Positions 42,570 through 51,220 are shown, counted from the first letter of the stretch. The stretch: 64,000 bases of DNA from an uncultured Candidatus Saccharibacteria bacterium (GCA_948288625.1 CAOHYA010000001.1:558001-622000), one strand, 5' to 3'. Translations and numbers: made by a program. The notes: generated by a model from the sequence alone, not told the origin.

Positions 42570-42991
42570 TACTTCTTCTCCTCTTCTGGTTCTACAGCGA
42601 CAGCTTCTACGGGCTTAGCTGCCTTCTTAGGTTTTAATTCGCCAGAAACTTCCACGAGAATGTTTGAATTCTTCTTTTGGAATGGCAACGCACGCCCTCG
42701 GCTAGCTGGCTTGAAACGCTTAAGGCGAGTACCAGTCGTTACCGAGAGAGTAACGATGTTCAATGTTTTACCATCGAAACCATGGTTGTTGATAGCGTTG
42801 GCTTGCGCACTTTCAATTACCTTGATAAGTGGACGAGCAGCCCGCTTTGGCGTGTGGTTCAAGATGACAATAGCATCGGCAACCGAACGACCGCGCACGA
42901 GGCTCGCGACTAAGCTTACCTTACGAGGTGCTTGGTCGACGTTCTTAGCGTACGCACGTACCTTAGGGATAGTAACAACTTCTTTAGCCAT
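42569..42991 (-). CDS. rplV: 50S ribosomal protein L22
   Basis: 140 residues. QAPRKVSLVASLVRGRSVADA and a tunnel hairpin (RLKRFKPASRGRALPFQKKN) identify it. A charged C-terminal extension of about 30 residues (KPKKAAKPVEAVAVEPEEEKK) is unusual but common in this group. Confidence 0.96.
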   Translation of the reverse strand: MAKEVVTIPKVRAYAKNVDQAPRKVSLVASLVRGRSVADAIVILNHTPKRAARPLIKVIESAQANAINNHGFDGKTLNIVTLSVTTGTRLKRFKPASRGRALPFQKKNSNILVEVSGELKPKKAAKPVEAVAVEPEEEKK

Positions 42992-43257
42992 TATTTCTTA
43001 TCCTTTCCACCGTGCTTACGGAACTTACGAGTTGGGCTGAATTCACCTAACTTGTGGCCTACCATGTTTTCGCTGACGAGAACTGGTACGTGTACTTTAC
43101 CGTTGTGAACAGCGATGGTACGACCAACCATTTCAGGGCTGATCGTACTGGCGCGTGCCCAGGTTTTAATGATTGTACGGTCTTCAAGACTAAGCGCCGC
43201 CACTTTCTTAGCGAGCTTGAAGTCTACGAATGGACCTTTTTTCAGTGATCGACTCAT
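42991..43257 (-). CDS. rpsS: 30S ribosomal protein S19
   Basis: 88 residues. MSRSLKKGPFVDFKLAKKV and GHKLGEFSPTRKFRKHGGKD are diagnostic. 1-nt overlap with rplV. Confidence 0.97.
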   Translation of the reverse strand: MSRSLKKGPFVDFKLAKKVAALSLEDRTIIKTWARASTISPEMVGRTIAVHNGKVHVPVLVSENMVGHKLGEFSPTRKFRKHGGKDKK

Positions 43258-43258
43258 A

Positions 43259-44098
43259 TTACTTCTTCCTCTTCGCGTCGTGGCGCGACTTAACGATTAC
43301 ACCGGCAACGTCTTTACGACGACGAGTACGGTACCCAAGAGTCAATTGACCCCAAGGAGTACGTGGCGCCTTACCGGTACCGTGACGTCCACCGTCACCA
43401 CCACCGTGTGGGTGATCTGCGGCGTTCATAACGACACCACGAACACCAGGGCGGATACCCTTGCGACGGTTACGACCGGCAGAACCGATTTTAATGTTTT
43501 GGTGTTGGACGTTACCAACGATACCGAGTGCTGCGGTACATTCAAGACGAATCTTACGAACTTCGCCAGATGGCAAACGCACTTGTGCGTAGTCACCTTC
43601 TTTGGCCATAAGTTGTGCTTTCGTACCGGCAGAACGCACCATTTGCGCACCCTTGCCCGGGTTGATTTCAATGGCGTAAATTTGTGAACCAATTGGAATG
43701 TTTGCCAATGGCATACGGTTACTTGATTCGACTGGTGCTTCAGCACCGCTGCTAATTACCTTACCAACGGTCATTGATGTATCAGCAAGGATGTAGTGGT
43801 AAAGACCATTCTGATCTTTTACACGAGCGATACGTGCTGAACGGTTTGGGTCGTATTCGATTTCTTCGATCGTCACGACCATGCCGGCTGGCAAGTTGTG
43901 GTTCATCAAACGGTAGTGACGTTTTACACCACCACCACGGTGACGAACAGTGATGCGACCTGAGTTGTTGCGACCGGCATTCTGCTTTTTGCTTTTAGTA
44001 AGGCTTTTCAGTGGTTTGCGAGTAGTTACTTCGCTCATATCCTGAGTCGTCATACCGCGGCGAGCAGGAGTGGTCGGGTTGTATGATTTAATCGCCAT
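43259..44098 (-). CDS. rplB: 50S ribosomal protein L2
   Basis: 279 residues. YNPTTPARRGMT, GRNNSGRITVRHRGGGVKR and the peptidyl-transferase-proximal loop AADHPHGGGDGGRHGTGK (with conserved His) identify it. Complete. Confidence 0.97.
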   Translation of the reverse strand: MAIKSYNPTTPARRGMTTQDMSEVTTRKPLKSLTKSKKQNAGRNNSGRITVRHRGGGVKRHYRLMNHNLPAGMVVTIEEIEYDPNRSARIARVKDQNGLYHYILADTSMTVGKVISSGAEAPVESSNRMPLANIPIGSQIYAIEINPGKGAQMVRSAGTKAQLMAKEGDYAQVRLPSGEVRKIRLECTAALGIVGNVQHQNIKIGSAGRNRRKGIRPGVRGVVMNAADHPHGGGDGGRHGTGKAPRTPWGQLTLGYRTRRRKDVAGVIVKSRHDAKRKK

Positions 44099-44412
44099 TA
44101 TTTAGTCTCCTCTTCGACTGGTTGTTCAAAGATGGCCAATGAACTACCGGCAGCAAGCGTGACGTACGCTTTTTTGCTATCAGTACGGGTAGTCGTACCT
44201 GGGTAACGGTTCTTTCCACGAGAGAAACGAATTGCTTTACCAGATTGAACTAATGTCTTGATAGCTGCTACTTTTACATCGTATTGTGATTCTACGGCCG
44301 CGAGAATTTGATTCTTGTTCGCGTCGAGCGGTACGTTGAATACATACACGTTCTTTTGGCTTTGGCCATAGGCTTTTTCAGTTGTTACAGGAGTTACAAG
44401 GATAGTACTCAT
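44098..44412 (-). CDS. rplW: 50S ribosomal protein L23
   Basis: 104 residues. VTTEKAYGQSQKNVYVFNVP and VQSGKAIRFSRGKNRYPG fit L23 at the tunnel exit, the docking site for trigger factor and SRP. Confidence 0.95.
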   Translation of the reverse strand: MSTILVTPVTTEKAYGQSQKNVYVFNVPLDANKNQILAAVESQYDVKVAAIKTLVQSGKAIRFSRGKNRYPGTTTRTDSKKAYVTLAAGSSLAIFEQPVEEETK

Positions 44413-44413
44413 A

Positions 44414-45016
44414 TTACGCCTCCTCCTTTACGAGCCAGCTCTTCAAAGTTGGAAGTGAAGCTTGAGAAATAACGATGTGATCTGCGTTAAGGATATGGAA
44501 TACGCTGAGGTATTTCGTACTTACGAGCAGTACATTTTGAATGTTATTGGTAGCACGAAGCAGTTCAGGAGTCTTCGTTTCGACAACAACCAAAACTTTG
44601 CGGTCCAACTTATTATCAGCCATGAATTTGACGACTTCAGCAGTTTTTCCTGTAGTCGTAACGTCGAGAACGTGTACTTTGTTTGCTTCACTTGCAAGTG
44701 TCAACGCTTGGCGAATTGCTTGGCGCTTGGCTTGCGTAGAGATTTTCTTACTATAGTTTTCGTTACCTTGTGGGCCGAATACGATACCACCACCGCGCCA
44801 AATTGGGTTACGTGATGAACCGAATCGAGCACGACCAGTACCTTTTTGCTTCCAAGGCTTCTTACCACCACCGCGGACTTCACCACGAGTTTTGGTAGTT
44901 GCGCTTGCTTGACGTGAATTTGCAAGGTAAGCGTCGTAAGCTAACTTAAGAAGCTCGTGATTGTTCACGTCTACTGCAAATACTTCTTTTGGAAGTGTTG
45001 TGTTTGCGTCAGCCAT
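44414..45016 (-). CDS. rplD: 50S ribosomal protein L4
   Basis: 200 residues. TKTRGEVRGGGKKPWKQKGT, GRARFGSSRNPIWRGGGIVF are diagnostic. In some bacteria L4 represses its own operon through the mRNA leader; here a structured leader precedes rplC. Confidence 0.97.
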   Translation of the reverse strand: MADANTTLPKEVFAVDVNNHELLKLAYDAYLANSRQASATTKTRGEVRGGGKKPWKQKGTGRARFGSSRNPIWRGGGIVFGPQGNENYSKKISTQAKRQAIRQALTLASEANKVHVLDVTTTGKTAEVVKFMADNKLDRKVLVVVETKTPELLRATNNIQNVLLVSTKYLSVFHILNADHIVISQASLPTLKSWLVKEEA

Positions 45017-45630
45017 TATGCTTTTCCTCCAATCACGATAAGTCCGCGCTTAGGGCCAGGAACAGCACCCTTGAGACCAATCAAATTGTTCTCAACGTCG
45101 ATGTAGCTTACAACCAGGTTCTTTACAGTAACCTGATCGTGGCCCATACGTCCTGCCATTCGCTTACCCTTGAAGACTTTTTGTGGGTACATCGAGCCAA
45201 TTGAACCAGGTTTACGGGTATTACCCTTACCACCGTGAGTCTTCTTGTGACGCTCGAAGTTATGTCGTTTGATAGTTCCGGCGAAACCTTTTCCCTTACT
45301 TGTACCAGTAGCGTCAACTACATCGCCAAGCTCGAAAGCGGTTACGTCGATTGTGTTACCGACTGTCAATTCTTCTGACAGGTCGTTAACGCGAAACTCC
45401 CGAATATACTTCGGAGTTACATCGGCTGCCTTAAGGTGTCCAGCCACGGCCTTGCTCAAGTTCTTACCTAACTCAAAACCTACTTGAACAGCGTTATAAC
45501 CATCGGTTTCGACAGTTTTCACTTGAGTCACTGTTACAGGCCCAGCTTGAATAAGCGTCACAGGAACTGCTTTGCCATCCTCGCTGATGAGTTGGGTCAT
45601 ACCAATTTTGGTACCGAGAAGTGCTTTCAT
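45016..45630 (-). CDS. rplC: 50S ribosomal protein L3
   Basis: 204 residues from ATG 45628-45630 (MKALLGTKIGMTQLI). GKGFAGTIKRHNFERHKKTH and GSIGSMYPQKVFKGKRMAGRMG identify it. First gene of the rplC-to-rpsH unit because rpsJ is separated; GAACGAAGAG precedes the start. Confidence 0.96.
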   Translation of the reverse strand: MKALLGTKIGMTQLISEDGKAVPVTLIQAGPVTVTQVKTVETDGYNAVQVGFELGKNLSKAVAGHLKAADVTPKYIREFRVNDLSEELTVGNTIDVTAFELGDVVDATGTSKGKGFAGTIKRHNFERHKKTHGGKGNTRKPGSIGSMYPQKVFKGKRMAGRMGHDQVTVKNLVVSYIDVENNLIGLKGAVPGPKRGLIVIGGKA

Positions 45631-45753
45631 GCTCTTCGTTCTCCCACATAAAATTCTTGGTGGCTGGCAGTATCCTGTTGGCCTTTGTACACAATGTACG
45701 GCCGGACTTACCAATTCACCAAGAATTGTCTGTTATTACTTTAGTAAAGTTAC
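45631..45753 (-). promoter_or_regulatory. Structured 5' leader of rplC, candidate autoregulatory RNA
   Basis: Transcript start is predicted near 45753 (promoter 45760-45788). An 11-bp perfect helix (45717-45727 with 45652-45662) encloses a second hairpin, GGCC-GTACA-TTG-TGTAC-AAA-GGCC. The 55-nt three-part structure lies just before the Shine-Dalgarno region, as in ribosomal protein leaders that bind their own product. Confidence 0.55.
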
Positions 45754-45759
45754 CTACTG

Positions 45760-45788
45760 ACTTTAGCACATCTTACCTCTGACGTCAA
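45760..45788 (-). promoter_or_regulatory. Promoter of the rplC-rpsH operon
   Basis: TTGACG at 45783-45788, 17-nt spacer, TAAAGT at 45760-45765 (minus strand). Confidence 0.6.
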
Positions 45789-45885
45789 CACCACGGCACC
45801 CCGCTCTCACTACGTGCAAATAATGTACTTGTGTTTGGACGTGACTGAAGGCATACTCTTAGTAATAGCATCAACAAGGACATAT

Positions 45886-46161
45886 ATGGCGACCGCAAAA
45901 AAAGCTCCTGTAAAAAAAGTGACCGCTTCCAAAAAAACCACCTCGAAGAAAGAGAGCACCATAAACGCCGTCAAAGTTCGCTCATTCCGTGTCTCACCTA
46001 ATAGTCCCGCCTTCAAAACCTTCAAACTTAGCCGTCAGACCTTATACTGGGTTATTATCGTTTCGGTCATCGTTTTCTTGCAATTATGGATACTCGCCCT
46101 TCAAGCTGAAACCATACACTACATTGAAGCCGAGGAAACTGCCGTTCATAGTTCGCTTTAA
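45886..46161 (+). CDS. Lys/Ala-rich N-terminus plus single membrane helix, unknown
   Basis: 91 residues from ATG 45886 with AAGGA upstream. The first 30 residues (MATAKKAPVKKVTASKKTTS) look like a histone H1-type or ribosomal-protein tail; then RSFRVSPNSPAFKTFKLSRQ, one strong helix (YWVIIVSVIVFLQLWILAL) and an acidic outer tail. It may sit in the membrane with a basic, nucleic-acid- or ribosome-binding cytoplasmic end; that is inference. It lies on the opposite strand between rpsJ and rplC. Confidence 0.65.
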   Translation: MATAKKAPVKKVTASKKTTSKKESTINAVKVRSFRVSPNSPAFKTFKLSRQTLYWVIIVSVIVFLQLWILALQAETIHYIEAEETAVHSSL

Positions 46162-46174
46162 ACCTCCTAAAACA

Positions 46175-46206
46175 CAAAAGAGCCCGTAAAGGGCTCTTTT
46201 TTTATT
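46175..46206. terminator. Bidirectional terminator
   Basis: AAAAGAGCCC-GTAAA-GGGCTCTTTT between the converging membrane-protein gene and rpsJ. Confidence 0.8.
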
Positions 46207-46215
46207 GCATCCAAA

Positions 46216-46539
46216 TTACATGCGGATTTCTGCGTCAACACCAGCTGGGAGGCTGAGGTTTTGCAGGCTGTCGATAGTCTTAGGGGTTGCGTTAGTAATA
46301 TCGATAAGGCGTTTGTGAATACGCATTTCGAATGTTTCACCACCTTTTTTGTATACGTGCGGTGACTTTACTACCGTGAAAGTACTACGGCGAGTTGGAA
46401 GTGGCACTGGCCCGGCAATTGAGGCGCCGGTACGAATTGCCGTATCGATGATTTGCTTTGCTGATTGGTCGATGACCTTGTGGTCATATGCTTTAAGGCG
46501 AATGCGAATACGCAAACCTTCTTGTTTTGGTTCTGCCAT
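46216..46539 (-). CDS. rpsJ: 30S ribosomal protein S10
   Basis: 107 residues. RIRIRLKAYDHKVIDQSAKQI, GPVPLPTRRSTFTV and EMRIHKRLIDI are diagnostic. A monocistronic gene here, cut off from rplC by an opposite-strand gene, with its own promoter at 46644-46672. Confidence 0.97.
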   Translation of the reverse strand: MAEPKQEGLRIRIRLKAYDHKVIDQSAKQIIDTAIRTGASIAGPVPLPTRRSTFTVVKSPHVYKKGGETFEMRIHKRLIDITNATPKTIDSLQNLSLPAGVDAEIRM

Positions 46540-46643
46540 GATGGCTCCTTTCCCGTATCGCTGGGTGCGACACCGTAACCTCTGCTCGAATCGGCTTTAT
46601 TCTCGTCTGGCTGAGTTGTCGGTGTAATTAATAATACTTTGGT

Positions 46644-46701
46644 AGTATACCAAATAAACACTTCTTTGTAAATTGACAATTTGAATAAATAACAGTATGA
46701 T
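46644..46701. promoter_or_regulatory. Divergent promoters of rpsJ and the gene at 46719
   Basis: Minus: TTTACA (46667-46672), 17 nt, TATACT (46644-46649). Plus: TTGACA (46673-46678), 17 nt, TATGAT (46696-46701). The two -35 boxes abut back to back. Confidence 0.75.
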
Positions 46702-46718
46702 ATGCTAGTCCGAACCTC

Positions 46719-47150
46719 ATGAGAGGAAGTACATTGAAACATTTGAAACAGTACAATTCTCTTAAGTTGGAGAAGCGGTACATTCGGAAGCTGAAGAAAG
46801 ACACGCGCGAGTATCACAAAAACGAGTATGACCGACGTAAGGTCATTCGGGATACCGTAGAGCAAGAATTGCAAGTGGCCATGGGTCACATCGCGTCACG
46901 TGAAGCTCGAGAGAACAAACCCGTACGCGGCACCATTCCCATTACTTTCTGGTATGTGAATTCTGTCATGCGGATCGAGTTCTACAACAAGCTTGAAATG
47001 CCATTGCCTGCAATAGCCGATGACATCGTCTTCTTCCGTGGAGTAATACGGAGGATGCAGCAACGGTATAAGAAGTGGATCTTCAGTGTCACTTCGAAGC
47101 CCAGAGGTATGGGAATTCATTTCGATATCTTAGTGCAGAAAAAGCAGTAA
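46719..47150 (+). CDS. Basic hypothetical protein, 143 aa
   Basis: Lys/Arg-rich throughout: YNSLKLEKRYIRKLKKDTRE, a helical stretch to residue 70, then a beta-rich end (KKWIFSVTSKPRGMGIHFDI). Could bind nucleic acid. ATG 46719 is the ORF start, but AGAGGA within the first codons would suit a TTG at 46734. Transcribed from the consensus promoter next to rpsJ. No family recognised. Confidence 0.65.
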   Translation: MRGSTLKHLKQYNSLKLEKRYIRKLKKDTREYHKNEYDRRKVIRDTVEQELQVAMGHIASREARENKPVRGTIPITFWYVNSVMRIEFYNKLEMPLPAIADDIVFFRGVIRRMQQRYKKWIFSVTSKPRGMGIHFDILVQKKQ

Positions 47151-47194
47151 CACTTCCCTGTATAGCAACCCGTTACCCGACCGAAAGGAAATAA

Positions 47195-47506
47195 GTGCTT
47201 ACGTCACCCTGGGACGAATCGAATGTCGTCCAAATGAGCCAGGCTTCAACCGCTTCCTCACAACCTGCGCGCAGAGCCGTCGCCGAGAAGATCGCAAAGC
47301 GCCTCAAGCGCAGCACCTCGGTACGACTCAAGGCTTCCGAGATGAAAGCGTTCCGGGCTCATGGCTCTCACCAGCGCAACCCGATGCGCGAGAACTTCGT
47401 CAAACGTGTCGAAAGGCACCTACAAGCGCGCGTTGAGTGCATTGTCTGGGAATACAACCTATACAGTGGCGAACTCATCAACGCCGAAGTACGGCGCCTC
47501 CCTTAA
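47195..47506 (+). CDS. Basic hypothetical protein, 103 aa
   Basis: Starts at GTG 47195 after AAAGGAAATAA. Gln/Ser/Ala-rich first 30 residues, then a basic helical part (AEKIAKRLKRSTSVRLKASE, ENFVKRVERHLQARVE). Probably co-transcribed with the gene at 46719 (44 nt apart) and ended by the GC-rich hairpin at 47524-47553. No family recognised. Confidence 0.6.
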   Translation: MLTSPWDESNVVQMSQASTASSQPARRAVAEKIAKRLKRSTSVRLKASEMKAFRAHGSHQRNPMRENFVKRVERHLQARVECIVWEYNLYSGELINAEVRRLP

Positions 47507-47523
47507 CCCCGCACCCGTCGAGG

Positions 47524-47557
47524 CCCCGCTGGCCTCCGGGCTGGCGGGGTTTTCGCA
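47524..47557 (+). terminator. GC-rich terminator
   Basis: CCCCGC(T)GGCC...GGCGGGG followed by TTTTC, after the basic-protein pair. Confidence 0.75.
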
Positions 47558-47583
47558 TTCTAGATATATTTCAAATCAATACA

Positions 47584-47611
47584 AATACCCCCGTTTACAC
47601 GAGGGTATTTA
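47584..47611. terminator. Terminator of tuf
   Basis: AAATACCCTCG-TGTAAA-CGGGGGTATTT on the minus strand, just after tuf; T/A tracts on both sides. Confidence 0.7.
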
Positions 47612-47637
47612 TTGTATTAGGTAGGAGAACTACTTAA

Positions 47638-48819
47638 TTACTTGACAATCTTTGTTACCACACCGGCACCAACAGTCTTACCACCTTCACGGATCGCGAA
47701 GTTAAGACCTTGCTCCATTGCGATTGGCGCAAGAAGTTTGACCTTGAAAGTAAGAGTGTCACCAGGGATAACAAGTTCTTTGTCAGCTGGAAGTTCAACT
47801 TCACCAGTAACGTCCGTAGTACGGAAGTAGAATTGTGGTTTGTAACCCTTAGAGAATGGAGTGTGGCGACCACCTTCTTCTTTCTTAAGGATGTATACTT
47901 CAGCGTCGAATTCTGTGTGAGGTGTGATTGAACCTGGCTTAACGATAACTTGACCACGTTCGATTTGTTCGCGTTCGATACCACGAAGGAGGAGACCAGC
48001 GTTGTCACCAGCTTGTCCACGGTCGAGGTTTTTCTTGAAGGCTTCGATACCGGTAACTGTTGAAGTCTGAGTCTTCTTAACACCAACAATTTCGACAGGG
48101 TCGTTAATGTTGATAACACCAGTTTCGATACGACCAGTAGCAACAGTTCCACGTCCCTTAATAGAGAACACGTCTTCAATCGGCATAAGGAATGGCTTGT
48201 CAAGGTCGCGTGCTGGTTCTGGAATAAAGCTGTCGAGGGCTGCAACGAGCTCCATGATAGCGTCTTCTGATGCAGCGTCACCTTCGAGGGCTTTAGTAGC
48301 TGAACCCTTGATGATAGGAGCGTCTTCGTCGTAACCGTTCTTTTCAAGAAGTTCACGAATGTCCATTTCAACAAGTTCAACGAGTTCTGGGTCCGCAAGG
48401 TCCATCTTGTTTAGGAAAACAAGGATCTTTGGCACACCAACTTGCTTCGCAAGTAGAACGTGTTCACGAGTTTGTGGAAGCGGGCCGTCGTTCGCAGCAA
48501 CCACGAGGATTGCTCCGTCGATTTGTGCAGCACCGGTGATCATGTTCTTAACATAGTCAGCGTGTCCTGGCATGTCGACGTGTGCGTAGTGACGAGTTTC
48601 TGATTCGTATTCTTGGTGAGAGGTAGCGATAGTAATACCACGAGTACGCTCTTCGGGTGCGTTGTCAATTTGGTCGTAAGCAACAGCCTTGTTTACTTCA
48701 CTTGGAAGTTTTTTCGCAAGTACGTTAGTAATAGCCGCTGTTAGCGTAGTTTTACCGTGGTCAACGTGGCCCATAGTACCAACGTTAACGTGAGGCTTGG
48801 TTCGATCGAAATCTGCCAT
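47638..48819 (-). CDS. tuf: Elongation factor Tu
   Basis: 393 residues. G1 GHVDHGKTT, switch region RGITIATSHQEYE, G3 DMPGHADY (Cys of the usual DCPG is Met), G4 NKMD, G5 GSATKALEG. Domains 2 and 3 complete (GDNAGLLLRGIEREQIERGQ, RTTDVTGEV). Delivers aminoacyl-tRNA to the ribosome. I see no cysteine in the whole protein. A single-gene unit, not in a str operon. Confidence 0.97.
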   Translation of the reverse strand: MADFDRTKPHVNVGTMGHVDHGKTTLTAAITNVLAKKLPSEVNKAVAYDQIDNAPEERTRGITIATSHQEYESETRHYAHVDMPGHADYVKNMITGAAQIDGAILVVAANDGPLPQTREHVLLAKQVGVPKILVFLNKMDLADPELVELVEMDIRELLEKNGYDEDAPIIKGSATKALEGDAASEDAIMELVAALDSFIPEPARDLDKPFLMPIEDVFSIKGRGTVATGRIETGVININDPVEIVGVKKTQTSTVTGIEAFKKNLDRGQAGDNAGLLLRGIEREQIERGQVIVKPGSITPHTEFDAEVYILKKEEGGRHTPFSKGYKPQFYFRTTDVTGEVELPADKELVIPGDTLTFKVKLLAPIAMEQGLNFAIREGGKTVGAGVVTKIVK

Positions 48820-48932
48820 GTAGTTAGTTCTCCTTAGTTATTTTGCGCATAAGAGCAATAAGCTCCACGACGTATAAGGTAAATTATACCGTGTTTTACA
48901 GAACGAGTAAAGAGTTATTTGTAAGGTTCGCC

Positions 48933-49550
48933 TCAGGCTCTTTGCATATCAACCTGCCATATATCAGGTGAATCGATGTATTTGGCTTGCAGCTTTTGCT
49001 GCAGTCGCTTAAAACGGCCGTCTTTATTCGAGTCGGACCGTACCAAAGTAGAAAGCTCTTCAAGCCGTTCCAGGTCTTTGTCGGTAAAGCAGGCCTGCAT
49101 TCGACTCACGATCTCGCCCATGAATATCTCAAGCGTTTCATACGCCAACCATACATATCGAGGCGAGACTTCGGAACCATGCACTAATAAGCAGCGTATT
49201 TGGTACCAATACTCGATAAGGCTGCGCCAATCGGTCGCATCGGTTACGGCGCCGTTCCAATACGCATGACTTCCTAATGGTTTTTCATGTGTTAGTTTAG
49301 CCACACGTTCGGCATACATTTTTAAGTGAGTCATGGTTCGTCCGTTACAATAATCGTCCCATATGACAAACCGCTTTTTCAATATGGAAAGCGCCTCCCT
49401 ATCGTTCGTGCTACCTGTTACCTGCCTATACCAGGCGTTATAAGCGATATACATACGAATGTATAGTTCCGTGTAGTCTACCTGTGCTTTTCTGTACCAT
49501 TTGTATATATTACGAATATCATCGGGTGGTGCGTGAAGTTTACTTTCCAT
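48933..49550 (-). CDS. HEPN-like domain protein
   Basis: 205 residues from ATG 49548-49550, which overlaps the RadC-like gene end by 11 nt. Helical, Tyr/Trp-rich (IYKWYRKAQVDYTELYIRMY), with the HEPN-type RX4H motif in YQIRCLLVHGSE near 135. HEPN proteins are often RNases in toxin-antitoxin or defence systems, sometimes only binding modules. Translational coupling with a RadC-like partner suggests a two-protein function. HEPN assignment rests on one motif and helical context. Confidence 0.55.
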   Translation of the reverse strand: MESKLHAPPDDIRNIYKWYRKAQVDYTELYIRMYIAYNAWYRQVTGSTNDREALSILKKRFVIWDDYCNGRTMTHLKMYAERVAKLTHEKPLGSHAYWNGAVTDATDWRSLIEYWYQIRCLLVHGSEVSPRYVWLAYETLEIFMGEIVSRMQACFTDKDLERLEELSTLVRSDSNKDGRFKRLQQKLQAKYIDSPDIWQVDMQRA

Positions 49551-50190
49551 ATGAGTCCTCTTTGATGCTATGCTCGCCCACTTCACCAACAAGAACGAAC
49601 GATCGTATCCGAATAGATAACATTGAAGCCATGGCATATGCTTGCCGAGCTAAGTTGAGTTCATACATAGCGGGTTCGAGCTGTTGGTTTTTCCAGCCGA
49701 CGGCGATATGGATGCTAGCGGCGGATTGAGATAACGCTTCGGAGAACAACTTTCGGATTACTTGTTCGGCGGTATCTTTCATAGACAAGCTTACGGCATC
49801 GTCACTCAGCAAATTACCGCTACCATTAAAAAATGCGTAAAGGAGAATTTGTTTCCTAGAAGCTCGAACATCGCTGTGTAAAGATGCGACAGTTTGTACG
49901 GGTAGATTTTGTTTGAGGTGCTTATCGCGCAGACGAGTTGCTAGTTCAAACCCAGCAATGAGCTGCCCCGCTTTTACGGTTCCGAGACCTTTGATTTCCA
50001 AGAGATCAGCAAGCGTAACGTCCAAGCCTTTTACTTTAAGTAGTGCTTCTACTTTTCTGGCTATTTTAGTAACCGGCATACCGGCAGTGCCGCTTCCGAT
50101 GAGAGCTTGTAGCAGCTCGGTATTCGTTAAGGCAGCCACTCCCTTTTGCTGCATCTTCTCTCTTGGTCTTTCATATGTAGGTGTTTCCAT
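49540..50190 (-). CDS. RadC-like protein with degenerate JAB/MPN metal site
   Basis: 216 residues. N-terminal UPF0758/RadC part: REKMQQKGVAALTNTELLQALIGSG and a helix-hairpin-helix (LLEIKGLGTVKAGQLIAGFEL). The C-terminal half follows the JAB fold, but the HNHPSG and following Asp of the zinc site are replaced (HIAVGWKNQQLEP), so metal hydrolase activity is unlikely. The gene runs into the HEPN-like gene. RadC proteins have no settled function; defence or mobile-element association is common. Confidence 0.75.
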   Translation of the reverse strand: METPTYERPREKMQQKGVAALTNTELLQALIGSGTAGMPVTKIARKVEALLKVKGLDVTLADLLEIKGLGTVKAGQLIAGFELATRLRDKHLKQNLPVQTVASLHSDVRASRKQILLYAFFNGSGNLLSDDAVSLSMKDTAEQVIRKLFSEALSQSAASIHIAVGWKNQQLEPAMYELNLARQAYAMASMLSIRIRSFVLVGEVGEHSIKEDSYGK

Positions 50191-50238
50191 ACCCTTAGTC
50201 TAAAGAACTAGTTTTAATTTATTATGAATTTACAAACA

Positions 50239-50270
50239 AAAAGACCCCCATCGCTCAACGGAGGTCTTTA
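50239..50270 (-). terminator. Terminator upstream of the RadC-like gene's neighbour
   Basis: AAAGACCTCCG-TTGAGCGA-TGGGGGTCTTT with T-tract, ending the gene at 50285-51220. Confidence 0.75.
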
Positions 50271-50284
50271 TTATCTTCATACTA

Positions 50285-51220
50285 TTAGATTTTGCCGTAG
50301 TTACGAGCAGTTTCAGTATAAAACTCACGGTCACCACGAGTTTGTTCGGCATAGCCAAGCATAGTACGAGCTTGTTCGTCGTTCTTGTCGGCAATAGCAA
50401 CAAGCGCCCCGTATTCATAGGCGATAGCACGGTACTTACCAAGCGATGCCTCTGTTGCGGCCACATAGTGAATATCGTAACTCGATTTACGAGTCAGGTT
50501 CATCACTTCCTGATTGCCTTTTTTGTAATCTTTTTCAAACCTATAGAGGTTTTCTAGTAACTCAGCAAGCATCTTTTGCTTAGCAGCAGGGATATTGGCT
50601 GCAGCAGGGTCGTTAGCGAAAAGGGCTTCGCGACGTGCTTTCACTTTTTTCCCAACTCGGATGAAATTGATGATAATGGCCAAAATGATTAAGGCGATTA
50701 TTCCACCGATGACATATCCGAAAATATTGTTACTCTCTTTCGTACTTTCAGCTCGATCCGCCTCATACGTCGATACAGCTGAAGTCATCGCAGTAATCTG
50801 CGTACCGTATGTTTCCATGGCATCGTTTAACGTATCTACCGTGATATCAGATACAGGCGTGGTATTTGCCGTTTGGGCAAGAGATACAGCTGTCGCAGCA
50901 TTTTCCTGGATACCTTCTGAGGCAATTTTATACTCATCGTTCAACTCTTTGAAAGAGTGGCTTTGAAGTGTATCGTTGTTTGCCTTTAACGTTTGGAACG
51001 AACTTACGTTCGGAACAGTTCCTTCGGGAACTTTCGCTACATCGCGAGTGAATTTTTCAAAACTATCGGTAAAAGCGTTTACTACTTTCACGTCGTTTTC
51101 ATTAATGGCCTTGTTATTTGTCGTTCGAAGACGAGCCGCACTTACTTCATATGTCGCCGAAGAAGCCAACAGTACTACGCTGAATACTACCGCTGTAATG
51201 GCATATAAATATTTTTTGAT
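50285..51220 (-). CDS. Signal-peptide/helical membrane protein, possible AUC start
   Basis: About 311 residues from the proposed ATC at 51218-51220; the only standard start is a TTG at 51169 (294 residues). From ATC the protein begins IKKYLYAITAVVFSVVLLAS, a good signal peptide or anchor, and AAGGAGG lies exactly 9 nt upstream; no in-frame ATG, GTG or TTG precedes it before a stop. An extracytoplasmic helical region of about 140 residues, a second helix (YVIGGIIALIILAIIINFI) and a cytoplasmic coiled coil (KQKMLAELLENLYRFEKDYK) follow. Family unknown. Confidence 0.6.
   Translation of the reverse strand: MKKYLYAITAVVFSVVLLASSATYEVSAARLRTTNNKAINENDVKVVNAFTDSFEKFTRDVAKVPEGTVPNVSSFQTLKANNDTLQSHSFKELNDEYKIASEGIQENAATAVSLAQTANTTPVSDITVDTLNDAMETYGTQITAMTSAVSTYEADRAESTKESNNIFGYVIGGIIALIILAIIINFIRVGKKVKARREALFANDPAAANIPAAKQKMLAELLENLYRFEKDYKKGNQEVMNLTRKSSYDIHYVAATEASLGKYRAIAYEYGALVAIADKNDEQARTMLGYAEQTRGDREFYTETARNYGKI

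Noticed and set aside
47655..48398. 247-aa minus-strand ORF within tuf
   Set aside because: Out-of-frame shadow of EF-Tu with low-complexity Ser/Leu/Val composition.
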